From: Gp7-AA10 sp035636095
Lineage (GTDB): Bacteria > Acidobacteriota > Thermoanaerobaculia > Gp7-AA8
Reading direction: 5' to 3'
Length of the DNA stretch: 64,000 bases
NCBI GenBank assembly: GCA_035636095.1
Contig: DASPZU010000069.1
Span: forward strand, 11,323-75,322
The position numbers and the translations under genes are program-made. Below, piece by piece: positions 45,094-53,285 of this stretch; the first letter of the stretch is position 1, and the number at the start of each line of letters is the position of its first letter. The notes beneath the pieces are model-generated. The model searched no databases, had not been told where the DNA came from, and worked only from the letters and a program-made list of their open reading frames with translations.

Positions 45094-48000
45094 TTAGTTC
45101 GTCGGATGCTTCTGGATGTTTCCGTTGCTCAGCGTATGGCAGCCGGTATCCATCATCAGGGTGCAGGAAGTGGGCGCATTGGGATCCTGGTCGCTCGGGA
45201 GGCGCTGAATGCGGATCCTGTCCGAATTTGCTCCAGGCTCTGTGTTGTCTTCGACTGTAACCCTGTAGATGCAGCCCGTCTTCTTATCCCTCACCTTGAA
45301 CGTGATGCAGTTGGTGCAGCTGGGGCAGTCGCCGTTATTGCCGCAAGGAGTTACCAGTCCGATGACTGGCCCATTGATGTGGAACCCCGATGTGTGGTCG
45401 AGGCCGTTGAACTCGCCATCGGTGGGCCCGTTCGAGGGTGTCCTGAAGTTGAAACCGAAGCTCCACTTGTTGCCGTTGGTGGCGATGAATTGACCGCCGC
45501 CGGTGTACTTAACGGCCGTGGGGGTACCGGTGCAGATGCCGCCGCTACAGGTGTCGTTGCTGGTGCAGGCATCCCCGTCGTTGCACGGAGCGGTGTTGTT
45601 GTTGTGCACGCAGCCCGTCGCTGGGTTGCACGAGTCGTCGGTACAGACGTTGTTGTCGTTGCAGTTGGGCGGCGACCCGCCCACGCACGAGCCGAGGGCG
45701 CAGGTGTCGTTGGTGGTACAGGCGTTCCCGTCGCTGCACGGGGCGGTGTTGTTGGTGTGCGCGCATCCCGTGGCCGGGTTGCACGAGTCGTCGGTGCAGA
45801 CGTTGCCGTCATCGCAGTTGGGCGCAGGCCCGCCTATGCAGGTTCCACCACTACAGGTGTCATTGGTCGTACAGGCGTTGCCGTCGCTACAAGGATTGGT
45901 GTTGTTGGTGTGCACGCAGCCCGTGACCGGGTTACAACTGTCATCGGTGCAGACATTGTTGTCGTTGCAATTGGCAGCCGGCCCGCCGACGCATGCGCCC
46001 GCGGCGCAAGTGTCATTAGTCGTACAGGCGTTCCCGTCGTTGCAGGGGCCGGTGTTGTTGGTGTGCACGCAGCCTGTGGCCGGAACGCAGCTGTCGTCGG
46101 TGCAGACGTTGCCGTCATCGCAGTTGGGCGCCGGCCCGCCGACACAGGTTCCACCACTACATGCGTCATTGGTCGTACAGGCGTTTCCGTCGCTACACGG
46201 GTTGGTGTTGTTGGTGTGCACGCAACCCGTCTGTGTGTTGCAGGTGTCGGTCGTACAGACGTTGCCGTCGTCGCAGTTGGGCGCCGGCCCGCCGACGCAC
46301 GTTCCGTTGGCGCAGGTGTCGCTCGTGGTGCAGGCGTTCCCGTCATTGCACGGGTTGGTGTTGTTGATATGTGTACATCCGCTGGCCGGGTTGCAGGCGT
46401 CGGTCGTACAGACATTCCCGTCGTCGCAGTTAGGCGCAGGCCCGCCGACGCAGGTTCCACCACTACAGGTGTCATTGGTGGTACAGGCGTTCCCGTCGCT
46501 ACAGGGATTGGTGTTATTGGTGTGCACGCAGCCCGTGGCCGGGTTACAACTGTCGTCGGTGCAGACATTGCCGTCGTCGCAGTTGGGCGCAGGCCCGCCT
46601 ACGCACGCGCCACCCGCGCAGGTGTCATTGGTAGTACAAGCGTTCCCGTCGCTGCAGGGGTTGGTGTTGTTGACATGCGTACACCCACTGGCGGGGTTGC
46701 AGCCGTCGGTCGTACAGACATTCCCGTCGTCGCAGTTAGGCGCAGGCCCGCCGACGCACGCTCCCGCGGCGCAAGTGTCGTTGGTCGTACAGGCGTTCCC
46801 GTCGTTGCAGGGGGCGGTGTTGTTAATGTGCACGCAGCCCGTGGCCGGGTTACACGAGTCGTCGGTGCAGACGTTATTGTCATTGCAGTTGGGAGCTGGC
46901 CCGCCGACACACGTTCCACCCGCGCAGGTGTCGTTCGTGGTACAGGCGTTCCCGTCGTCGCAGGAGGCGGTGTTGTTGGTGTGCGTGCATCCGCTCGCCG
47001 GATCGCACGCATCGTCGGTACAGACGTTGTTGTCGTTGCAGTTAGGCGCTGGCCCGCCCACGCACGTCCCACCCGAACACGTGTCATTGGTGGTGCAGGC
47101 GTTCCCGTCGCTACAGGAGGCGGTGTTGTTAGTGTGCACGCAGCCTGTGGCCGGATTACAGCTGTCGTCAGTGCAGATGTTGCCGTCGTCGCAGTTGGGC
47201 GCAGGCCCTCCTACGCACGTGCCACCCGCACAGGTGTCATTGGTGGTACAGGCGTTCCCGTCGTTACAGGGGGCGGTGTTGTTGGTGTGCACGCAGCCTG
47301 TGGCGGGGTTACAGCTGTCGTCGGTGCAGACATTGTTGTCGTTGCAGTTAGGTGCAGGCCCTCCAACGCAGGCTCCACCGCTACAGGTGTCATTGGTGGT
47401 ACAGGCGTTCCCGTCGTTGCAGGGGGCGGTATTGTTGGTGTGGAAGCATCCGCTCGTCGGGTCGCAAGCATCATCGGTACAGACGTTGCCGTCGTCGCAG
47501 TTGAGTGGGGCGCCGGGGTTACAGGTCCCCCCACCGCACACCTCATGGCCATTGCACACCGTGTTGTCATCACATGAGGCGGTATTGTTGGTGTGTACGC
47601 ACCCTGTCGCGGGATTGCAGCTGTCGTCAGTGCAGACGTTGTTGTCGTTGCAATTGACCGCGCTGCCCTCGCAGAACCCCAGGGAGTTACAGGTGTCGTT
47701 GGTGGTGCAGGCGTTGCCGTCGTTGCAGGAAGTCCCAGTGGCCGGAGTGTGGCGACAGGCATGCAAAGTCGTATCGCATGTATCGGTGGTACACGGGTTG
47801 CCGTCGCTACACTGCGAGGCGTCGGTGCATCCCTGAAAAAGGATACAGTCCGAAGGGTCGGAGTTTGGTATCTCGGACGGATAGGAGCACGCGTCAACCA
47901 ACGTGGCGCTCGTGCCCGCCCCGAAGTCGGCAAGATCGACCGAGCAAGTGGCGACTGTGTCCGAGGGGTAGGCGTCATCGGGTGGGAAGGGATCGGTGTT

Positions 48001-48648
48001 CTGCTGCGACACCGAGCACGTGGTGTTCTTGCCTGGCCCCGGCATACAGGCACCACCGCCGAGGCAGCCCGATTCGCTTGAGCAGGGGGCGCCGGCATTG
48101 GTCCCGCCGACACACATGTTCCCAGCGATCTGTACACTACCAGTACACCTGTCAGGCCTACTGTCGCTGCAGTTGAACAGCCTCACTGCTCCCAGTGTGG
48201 CGAATTGGCCATGGTCCCTTATGGTCACGCAGACCGCGAGGTTGACATTGCCATTACCGTTGGTGTCATAGAGGGAGCAGGCATCGCCGGTGTTTCCGCC
48301 GGAGAGAGTTACGAGGTCCCAGTCCCACTGTGTAAAGACCTCGAACGGGCTAGTTCCGGGCTCCACACAGAATCGTGTCAGGTCCTTCTGACCAGGTACG
48401 TCGTTGGCCCCTTGCACGTCGTTTTGACAACTAACGAACACGGGCTGGGCAGCCGCCGGAGGTGCGGCCAGCGCAATCAGCGAAATCAAAGTCGCTATGA
48501 GACAAAGAGACCGGAAGGTCAGCCCGAAGCTTCTATTACGGCTGCATCGGGTCAACCTTCCGGCGTTGCTTCTATAGCTGCTTTGAGGGGCGTTAAGTAG
48601 AGAGGCTGCGCACAGCCGCGTACAGCGGCAGGAATCTGGGTCTCGCAT
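45094..48648 (-). CDS. Giant cysteine-rich secreted repeat protein (CTDC-type repeats)
   Basis: A protein of 1184 residues. A hydrophobic signal lies at about 47-68 (LCLIATLISLIALAAPPAAA) after a long basic N-terminus; the ATG at 48646-48648 is supported by GGAGG 7 nt upstream. Residues about 280-1043 contain about 15 units of 51 residues with the core CNDGNACTTNDTC, GGPAPNC, DDGNVCTDDSCNPATGC, VHTNNTAP, which resemble the Dictyostelium CTDC repeat also seen in bacterial surface proteins. Each unit carries about 8 cysteines, roughly 140 in all by eye. The C-terminal 140 residues form a separate beta domain (YTGGGQFIATNGNKWSFGFN, VRDKKTGCIYRVTVED). It must depend on disulfide formation outside the cell, and two DsbA-family genes lie just downstream. 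Confidence 0.82.
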   Translation of the reverse strand: MRDPDSCRCTRLCAASLLNAPQSSYRSNAGRLTRCSRNRSFGLTFRSLCLIATLISLIALAAPPAAAQPVFVSCQNDVQGANDVPGQKDLTRFCVEPGTSPFEVFTQWDWDLVTLSGGNTGDACSLYDTNGNGNVNLAVCVTIRDHGQFATLGAVRLFNCSDSRPDRCTGSVQIAGNMCVGGTNAGAPCSSESGCLGGGACMPGPGKNTTCSVSQQNTDPFPPDDAYPSDTVATCSVDLADFGAGTSATLVDACSYPSEIPNSDPSDCILFQGCTDASQCSDGNPCTTDTCDTTLHACRHTPATGTSCNDGNACTTNDTCNSLGFCEGSAVNCNDNNVCTDDSCNPATGCVHTNNTASCDDNTVCNGHEVCGGGTCNPGAPLNCDDGNVCTDDACDPTSGCFHTNNTAPCNDGNACTTNDTCSGGACVGGPAPNCNDNNVCTDDSCNPATGCVHTNNTAPCNDGNACTTNDTCAGGTCVGGPAPNCDDGNICTDDSCNPATGCVHTNNTASCSDGNACTTNDTCSGGTCVGGPAPNCNDNNVCTDDACDPASGCTHTNNTASCDDGNACTTNDTCAGGTCVGGPAPNCNDNNVCTDDSCNPATGCVHINNTAPCNDGNACTTNDTCAAGACVGGPAPNCDDGNVCTTDGCNPASGCTHVNNTNPCSDGNACTTNDTCAGGACVGGPAPNCDDGNVCTDDSCNPATGCVHTNNTNPCSDGNACTTNDTCSGGTCVGGPAPNCDDGNVCTTDACNPASGCTHINNTNPCNDGNACTTSDTCANGTCVGGPAPNCDDGNVCTTDTCNTQTGCVHTNNTNPCSDGNACTTNDACSGGTCVGGPAPNCDDGNVCTDDSCVPATGCVHTNNTGPCNDGNACTTNDTCAAGACVGGPAANCNDNNVCTDDSCNPVTGCVHTNNTNPCSDGNACTTNDTCSGGTCIGGPAPNCDDGNVCTDDSCNPATGCAHTNNTAPCSDGNACTTNDTCALGSCVGGSPPNCNDNNVCTDDSCNPATGCVHNNNTAPCNDGDACTSNDTCSGGICTGTPTAVKYTGGGQFIATNGNKWSFGFNFRTPSNGPTDGEFNGLDHTSGFHINGPVIGLVTPCGNNGDCPSCTNCITFKVRDKKTGCIYRVTVEDNTEPGANSDRIRIQRLPSDQDPNAPTSCTLMMDTGCHTLSNGNIQKHPTN
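45520..47811. repeat. Tandem 153-bp coding repeats
   Basis: About 15 head-to-tail 153-bp units encode the cysteine-rich 51-residue repeat. Neighbouring units are very similar at DNA level, suggesting recent expansion or gene conversion. The periodicity creates long spurious open frames in other frames and on the plus strand (for example 45106-47577 and 45503-47836), which are not genes. Confidence 0.9.
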
Positions 48649-49023
48649 TTCTGGGCCTCCTCGAACCCAAAGGCGCCCGGAGCCGAAACTACCTTCTGTG
48701 GTGAGGTTGTGTGCGCGGGCCTGGCGGCAGCACTACGAACACCGGACACCCGCTGTGCATGAGGTGTGCCGCAAATGTTGCGATTTTGTGCCAGGCCTCG
48801 ATTGCATTGCGCATCCTGAAAATCGGTGACCGAGTTTTGTGCAGGCCAATGTTCCGTCAATGCAACGGTTCTTGTGCAACCGAAAGGATTTGAACCTGCA
48901 CGAGTTCGTTTGCACCTATCGCAAAAGAAACTGCACAATTGTTTTTTCGCGATCGAAGGCCGTAATGATGGAAGACAATGAGGTTGGAAAGTTATCGCCG
49001 CTCGCGCGCGTCAAAAATGTTAC
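48649..49023. other. 375-bp non-coding gap upstream of the cysteine-rich gene
   Basis: The largest gene-free gap of the window. It is less GC-rich than its surroundings and must hold the promoter and leader of the cysteine-rich gene (transcribed leftwards). GGAGG at the left edge is that gene's ribosome site. A tRNA T-arm-like string (GGTTCAAATCC on the minus strand near 48890) has no matching acceptor or anticodon stem. I see no credible gene or known RNA here. Confidence 0.6.
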
Positions 49024-51615
49024 TCAGCGAACGACAACGTTTACCAATTTTCCTGGTACATAGACCGTTCTTACAACTTGCTTCCCGCTCACCCATTGTT
49101 GAATCTTGTCGTTGCTCTGCACTGCAGCCAGGATCTGCTCCTCGACCGGAGGATTCGGCACCTCGACGTGCCCGCGCAGCTTTCCGTTGACCTGCACCAC
49201 GATCGTGATGATGTCCTCCTGCATCAGCTTCGGATCGGCGACCGGCCACTTCGACTGCAGGACGAAGCGCTTGTTGCCGAGCATCTCCCACAACTCTTCG
49301 GTGATATGCGGCGCGAACGGATGCAGCAGCTGCAGTAGAACGGTGTAGCTTTCGCGCACGTTGGCGCCGGCGGCCAGCGCCTCGCCGATCGCGTTGGAGA
49401 GCTCCATCAGCGCCGAGATGGCGGTGTTGAACTCGAAACGCTCGATGCGCTGCGTCACGGCGGCGATGGTCTGGTGGATTTTGCGGATGAGTGCCGCCGA
49501 GGCCGGCGGCGCTCCACCGGCGGCTGCACTGTCGGCCATGTTCCACACGCGGCTGAGGAAGCGATACGCGCCGATGACGCCCTCGTCCGACCAGGCCGCT
49601 TCCTTCTCGGGCGGGGCGATGAACAGCGTGTACACGCGTTCGGTGTCGGCGCCGTAACGTTCGATCAGCGCGTCGGGCGGCACGACATTGAACCGCGACT
49701 TCGACATCTTCCCCACCTCGGGAATCAACTCGACGCCGTTGCGAAAGGGTTTTTTGTCGCGAAACTCGACCTCATCCAGCGGAACCCAGCTCAGACCGCA
49801 TGACGGATCGCGAAAACCTTCCTTCGTGATCATGCCCTGGTTGAAGAGCCGCGCGAATGGCTCTTCGAAGCTGACCAGGCCCATGTCATACAGCGTGCGG
49901 CAGATGAACCGCGAGTACAGCAGATGCAGGATGGCGTGCTCGATGCCGCCGATGTATTGATCGACGGGCAGCCAGCGATTGGCCATCTTCGTATCAAAGA
50001 TTCTTGTTTCGTCGCGCGGCGAGATGAATCGCAGGTAGTACCACGACGAGTCGACGAATGTGTCCATCGTGTCGGTCTCGCGGCGAGCCTGGCCTCCGCA
50101 GGTCGGACAGGTCGCGTTGACGAACTTGGGATCCTTGGCGAGCGGATTTCCCTCTTTGCCCGTGAACTGGACGTCCACCGGCAGCACGACCGGCAAGTCC
50201 CTTTCTTGTACCAGAACAATTCCGCATTTGTCGCAGTACAAAACCGGAATCGGCGTTCCCCAATATCGCTGGCGCGAAATCAGCCAGTCGCGCAGCCGAT
50301 AGCGCACCATCTTTTTGCCGATTTTGCGACGCTCGATCTCCGCGATGATTTTCTCGATCGCCTTCGGCGTGGGAAGGTCGGTGATGATGCCGGAGTTGAC
50401 CGAGATACCGTTTTCTTTGTCGACGTAAGCCCCCTCACCCGGCACTTCGTGCCACCCTCTCCCCGCTTCGCGGGGCGAGGGCCCTCCCGCCGAACTCCCT
50501 CGCCCCGCTTGCGGGGAGAGGGACGGGGTGAGGGGTGCCACCACCATCCGGACCGGCAGCCCGTACTGTTTCGCGAACTCGAAGTCGCGTTCATCGTGTC
50601 CCGGCACGGCCATGATCGCGCCGGTGCCGTACTGCATCAGCACGAAGTTGCCGAGCCAGATCGGGATCTTTTCTTCCGTGAAGGGATTGATGGCGTACTT
50701 GCCGGTGAAGCGGCCTTCCTTCCCCGCCTCCTGGCGCTCGAGCGCGCTCTGATTGCGCACGCCCGCGATCCAGCGCTCGAGCGCGGTCCGGTCCGGACTG
50801 TCCGCGATGAGCGCAGCAACGTCGGGATGCTCCGGCGCGAGCACCATGAAGGTCGCGCCGTAGATCGTGTCGGGGCGCGTTGTGAAGACGCGAATCGGAT
50901 GACCGAGGTCGGGTATGGGGAAGTCGACGTCGGCGCCGAGGGACCGGCCGATCCAGTTGCGCTGCATGACTTTGACCTGCTCGGGCCAGTGCTCCAGCGC
51001 GTCGAGGCCGTCGTCGAGGCGATCGGCGTAGGCCGTGATCTTGAGGAACCATTGCTCCAGCTCGCGCTGCACGACTTCCGTACCGCAGCGTTCGCATCGG
51101 CCGTCGATCACCTGCTCGTTCGCGAGCACGGTCTGATCGCTGGGGCACCAGTTGACCGGAGCCTTGCCGCGGTACGCCAGGCCGCGTTTATAGAGCTGGA
51201 TGAAGAGCCACTGGTTCCACTTGTAGTAGCCGGGATGGCATGAGGCGATCTCTTTGGACCAGTCGTAGAGGATCCCCCATCGCTGGAACTGTTTTTTCTC
51301 GCGCGCGATGTTCGAGAGCGTCCACTCGCGTGGATGGACGCCGCGATTGATGGCCGCGTTTTCGGCCGGCAATCCGAAAGCGTCCCAGCCCATCGGATTG
51401 AGGGCCGCGCGGCCGCGCATCATCAGATATCGATAGAGCGCATCGCCGAGGATGTAGTTGCGTCCGTGCCCGACGTGCAGATCGCCCGACGGGTACGGAA
51501 ACATGTTGAGCATGTAGTACTTCTGGCCGGGCTTCGAGACATCGATCTCGGCCACGCGGGCATCGGCCCATGCGCGCTGCCATTTCTCTTCGATTGCTTT
51601 TGGGTCGTACGGCAT
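49024..51615 (-). CDS. leuS: Leucyl-tRNA synthetase with in-frame repeat insertion
   Basis: An 863-residue class I synthetase. Motifs: FPYPSGDLHVGHGRNYILGD (HxGH variant HVGH), WNQWLFIQLYKRGLAYRG, the zinc-like CDKCG/CPTCGGQ pair, TMDTFVDSSWYYLRF, and KMSKSRFNVVPPDAL (KMSKS). The CP1 editing domain (about 220-410) has TTRPDTIYGATFMVLAPEHP and MAVPGHDERDFEFAKQYGLP. Directly after LPVRMVVA comes a foreign stretch PLTPSLSPQAGRGSSAGGPS, then PREAGRGWHEVPGEGAY, encoded by a dispersed palindromic repeat; the family sequence resumes at VDKENGISVNSGI. The start at 51615 (MPYDPKAIEEKWQ) excludes upstream codons in a heptamer repeat. The frame is unbroken, so the enzyme is probably functional. Confidence 0.95.
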   Translation of the reverse strand: MPYDPKAIEEKWQRAWADARVAEIDVSKPGQKYYMLNMFPYPSGDLHVGHGRNYILGDALYRYLMMRGRAALNPMGWDAFGLPAENAAINRGVHPREWTLSNIAREKKQFQRWGILYDWSKEIASCHPGYYKWNQWLFIQLYKRGLAYRGKAPVNWCPSDQTVLANEQVIDGRCERCGTEVVQRELEQWFLKITAYADRLDDGLDALEHWPEQVKVMQRNWIGRSLGADVDFPIPDLGHPIRVFTTRPDTIYGATFMVLAPEHPDVAALIADSPDRTALERWIAGVRNQSALERQEAGKEGRFTGKYAINPFTEEKIPIWLGNFVLMQYGTGAIMAVPGHDERDFEFAKQYGLPVRMVVAPLTPSLSPQAGRGSSAGGPSPREAGRGWHEVPGEGAYVDKENGISVNSGIITDLPTPKAIEKIIAEIERRKIGKKMVRYRLRDWLISRQRYWGTPIPVLYCDKCGIVLVQERDLPVVLPVDVQFTGKEGNPLAKDPKFVNATCPTCGGQARRETDTMDTFVDSSWYYLRFISPRDETRIFDTKMANRWLPVDQYIGGIEHAILHLLYSRFICRTLYDMGLVSFEEPFARLFNQGMITKEGFRDPSCGLSWVPLDEVEFRDKKPFRNGVELIPEVGKMSKSRFNVVPPDALIERYGADTERVYTLFIAPPEKEAAWSDEGVIGAYRFLSRVWNMADSAAAGGAPPASAALIRKIHQTIAAVTQRIERFEFNTAISALMELSNAIGEALAAGANVRESYTVLLQLLHPFAPHITEELWEMLGNKRFVLQSKWPVADPKLMQEDIITIVVQVNGKLRGHVEVPNPPVEEQILAAVQSNDKIQQWVSGKQVVRTVYVPGKLVNVVVR
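50430..50537. repeat. CCCTCTCCCCGC palindromic repeat inserted in leuS
   Basis: Contains CCCCTCACCCGGCACTTCGT, CCCTCTCCCCGCTTCGCGGG with GCGAGGG, CCCTCGCCCCGCTTGCGGGG and AGAGGGACGGGGTGAGGGG; the outer parts (CCCCTCACCC against GGGGTGAGGGG) also pair, making a nested palindrome of about 108 bp. It is read in frame as about 36 residues in the LeuRS editing-domain exit. The same family lies in the corC-era gap at 15806-15912. Confidence 0.88.
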
Positions 51616-51633
51616 GAGGATCGCGAAGTATAA

Positions 51634-51706
51634 GTCCTGAGTCCTGAGTGCTGAGTCCTGAGCACGCCCACCCACTCAGGACTCAGGACACAGGACTCAG
51701 GACTCG
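51634..51706. repeat. Heptamer palindrome, unit GTCCTGA
   Basis: Left arm GTCCTGAGTCCTGAGTGCTG continuing AGTCCTGAGCAC; right arm CCCACTCAGGACTCAGGACA continuing CAGGACTCAGGACTCG. It fills the dtd-leuS gap. The last two codons (Glu-Ser) and the TGA of dtd lie in a unit of the right arm. Same unit as 42323-42395. Confidence 0.88.
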
Positions 51707-52134
51707 TAGACGAACGTCACCGGCCCGTCATTTTCGAGCGAGACGATCATCATTTCGCGAAAGCGTCCGGTCTTGACGGGAATTCCTGTGGCGCCAAGCT
51801 CGGCGACGAAGACGTCGAACATCGCGCGCGCCTTCTCCGGCTCCTCGGCATTGTCGAAGCTGGGGCGACGTCCGCGCGCCAGCGAGCCCGCCAGAGTGAA
51901 TTGAGAAACAGCCAGGATCGATCCGCCGATTTCTGCGACGTCGCGATTCATCTTGCCGGCGTCGTCGCTGAAGACTCGAAGCTCGCGGATCTTGCGCGCG
52001 GCATCCCGCATGGTCTGCTCGCCATCTCCTTTCTCCACTGCCGCCAGCACCAGGAGTCCCGCGCCGATCTCCGAGATGACTTCGGCCGCCACCGAGACGG
52101 ACGCGCGCCGCACGCGCTGAATGACACATCGCAC
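51697..52134 (-). CDS. dtd: D-aminoacyl-tRNA deacylase
   Basis: Hydrolyses D-amino acids mischarged onto tRNA. It has the 145 residues typical of the family. Motifs: MRCVIQRVRRASVSV, ILAVSQFTLAGSLARGRRPS (with SQFTL) and the C-terminal cross-subunit motif ENDGPVTFVYES (NxGPVT). The start is GTG at 52132-52134. It is divergent from the hemolysin III gene by 29 bp, and its stop is embedded in a heptamer repeat before leuS. Confidence 0.95.
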   Translation of the reverse strand: MRCVIQRVRRASVSVAAEVISEIGAGLLVLAAVEKGDGEQTMRDAARKIRELRVFSDDAGKMNRDVAEIGGSILAVSQFTLAGSLARGRRPSFDNAEEPEKARAMFDVFVAELGATGIPVKTGRFREMMIVSLENDGPVTFVYES

Positions 52135-52152
52135 AAATCGGATTCTATGTGC

Positions 52153-52158
52153 TAGGGT
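52153..52158 (+). promoter_or_regulatory. Candidate -10 box TAGGGT, 5 nt before ATG
   Basis: TAGGGT lies 5 nt before the ATG at 52164 in the dtd/hemolysin III divergent gap. It fits the TANNNT pattern, but the spacing is the shortest of the set. GGGTGA could instead serve as a weak ribosome site. Confidence 0.25.
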
Positions 52159-52163
52159 GAAGC

Positions 52164-52793
52164 ATGGTCCGCGGCGAGCGATTCAACAGCATTACCCACC
52201 TGGTCGGCACCGTACTGGCGCTGATCGCGACAGCGGTTGTGGTCACGCTGGCATCCCTGCGGGCCGACGCCCGTGCGGTCACGGCGGTCGCGATCTACGG
52301 CACGATGCTGGTCGTGCTCTACCTCAGCTCGACGCTCTATCACAGCCTGCGAGGCAAGGCCAAGAACGTGTTCCGGGTGTTCGATCACACCTCGATCTAT
52401 CTGCTGATCGCCGGAACGTACACGCCCTTCACGCTCGTCACGCTGCGCGGTCCGCTGGGATGGACGCTGTTCGGCATCGTCTGGACGCTCGCGATCCTCG
52501 GCGTGACGAAAGATGCCGTCTTTCACGGACGGTTCCGCGGGGTGTCGGTGACGCTCTACGTGATGATGGGTTGGCTGATCGTGCTGGCGTTCGTGCCGCT
52601 GCGTCGCGCGCTCCCGCCGGCGGGCATTGCGTGGCTCGTTGCCGGCGGCATCGTCTACACGGTCGGAATTGTTTTCTATGCGCTCGGGAAACGCGTCGCG
52701 TTCACGCACGGTGTGTGGCATCTGTTTGTGATTGGCGGCAGCGTGTGCCACTACGTCGCTGTGCTCCGATACGTGGCACTCTACACGCCGTAG
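52164..52793 (+). CDS. Hemolysin III/PAQR-family membrane protein
   Basis: A 209-residue protein with seven predicted transmembrane helices. Family motifs: GERFNSITHLVGTVLALIAT at the N-terminus, SSTLYHSL (metal Ser/His), FDHTSIYLLIAGTYTPFTL and the C-terminal HGVWHLFVIGGSVCHYVAVL (two metal histidines). The family (YqfA/HlyIII) shares the PAQR fold with a zinc site like that of ceramidases; despite the name, hemolysis is not established for most members. It is followed by ssb after 50 nt. Confidence 0.92.
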   Translation: MVRGERFNSITHLVGTVLALIATAVVVTLASLRADARAVTAVAIYGTMLVVLYLSSTLYHSLRGKAKNVFRVFDHTSIYLLIAGTYTPFTLVTLRGPLGWTLFGIVWTLAILGVTKDAVFHGRFRGVSVTLYVMMGWLIVLAFVPLRRALPPAGIAWLVAGGIVYTVGIVFYALGKRVAFTHGVWHLFVIGGSVCHYVAVLRYVALYTP

Positions 52794-52843
52794 AAAAACG
52801 ACGGTTGTGCGTCCGTTCGCAGTAAACTGCCACTCGGAGACTA

Positions 52844-53278
52844 ATGATGATCAACAAAGTCATTCTCGTGGGTCGCCTTGGAAAAGACCCGGAGATCCGC
52901 TCGACACCGAATGGCAGCACAGTCGCGAAGTTCACGATGGCCACGGACGAGCGCTTCACCGACAAGAGCGGAGAAAAGCAGGAACGTACCGAGTGGCATG
53001 ACATCGAGGCGTGGGATCGGCTGGGAGAGATTTGCGGACAGTACCTTCGTAAGGGCAGCCTCGTGTACATCGAGGGGACACTTCGTACCGATACTTGGGA
53101 CGATAAAGAGACCGGCCAAAAGCGATCCCGAAAGAAGATCGTCGCGCGCGAGATGAAAATGCTCGATAAGAAACGCGACGATAGCGGCGCTCCCAGCGGC
53201 GGCAGCTACGCCGGCGCACGCAAGGGCGGCGCCGCGACGGCGACTCAGGTCGAAGAAGAGGACGAAGTTCCGTTCTAG
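52844..53278 (+). CDS. ssb: Single-stranded DNA-binding protein
   Basis: A 144-residue protein with an N-terminal OB-fold (about 1-108: NKVILVGRLGKDPEIRSTPN, FTMATDERFTDKSGEKQERT, EWHDIEAWDRLGEICGQYLR, GSLVYIEGTLRTDTW), a flexible Gly/Ala linker and the acidic tip EEEDEVPF that docks partner proteins. It protects single-stranded DNA in replication and repair. A GGAGA site lies 3 nt before the first of two adjacent ATGs. Confidence 0.97.
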   Translation: MMINKVILVGRLGKDPEIRSTPNGSTVAKFTMATDERFTDKSGEKQERTEWHDIEAWDRLGEICGQYLRKGSLVYIEGTLRTDTWDDKETGQKRSRKKIVAREMKMLDKKRDDSGAPSGGSYAGARKGGAATATQVEEEDEVPF

Positions 53279-53285
53279 TCTGCTG

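Noticed and set aside
45106..47836. Very long plus-strand open frames (about 820 and 780 codons) opposite the cysteine-rich gene
   Set aside because: They are antisense shadows of the 153-bp repeats: a stop-free unit repeated in frame stays stop-free. Their Pro/Val/Gly- or Leu/Gln-rich strings have no signal peptide or domain.
48860..48930. tRNA-like T-arm string (GGTTCAAATCC on the minus strand)
   Set aside because: The T-stem mispairs on its 3' side, and no D-arm, anticodon stem or matching acceptor could be built around it. Possibly a tRNA scrap, but not supportable.
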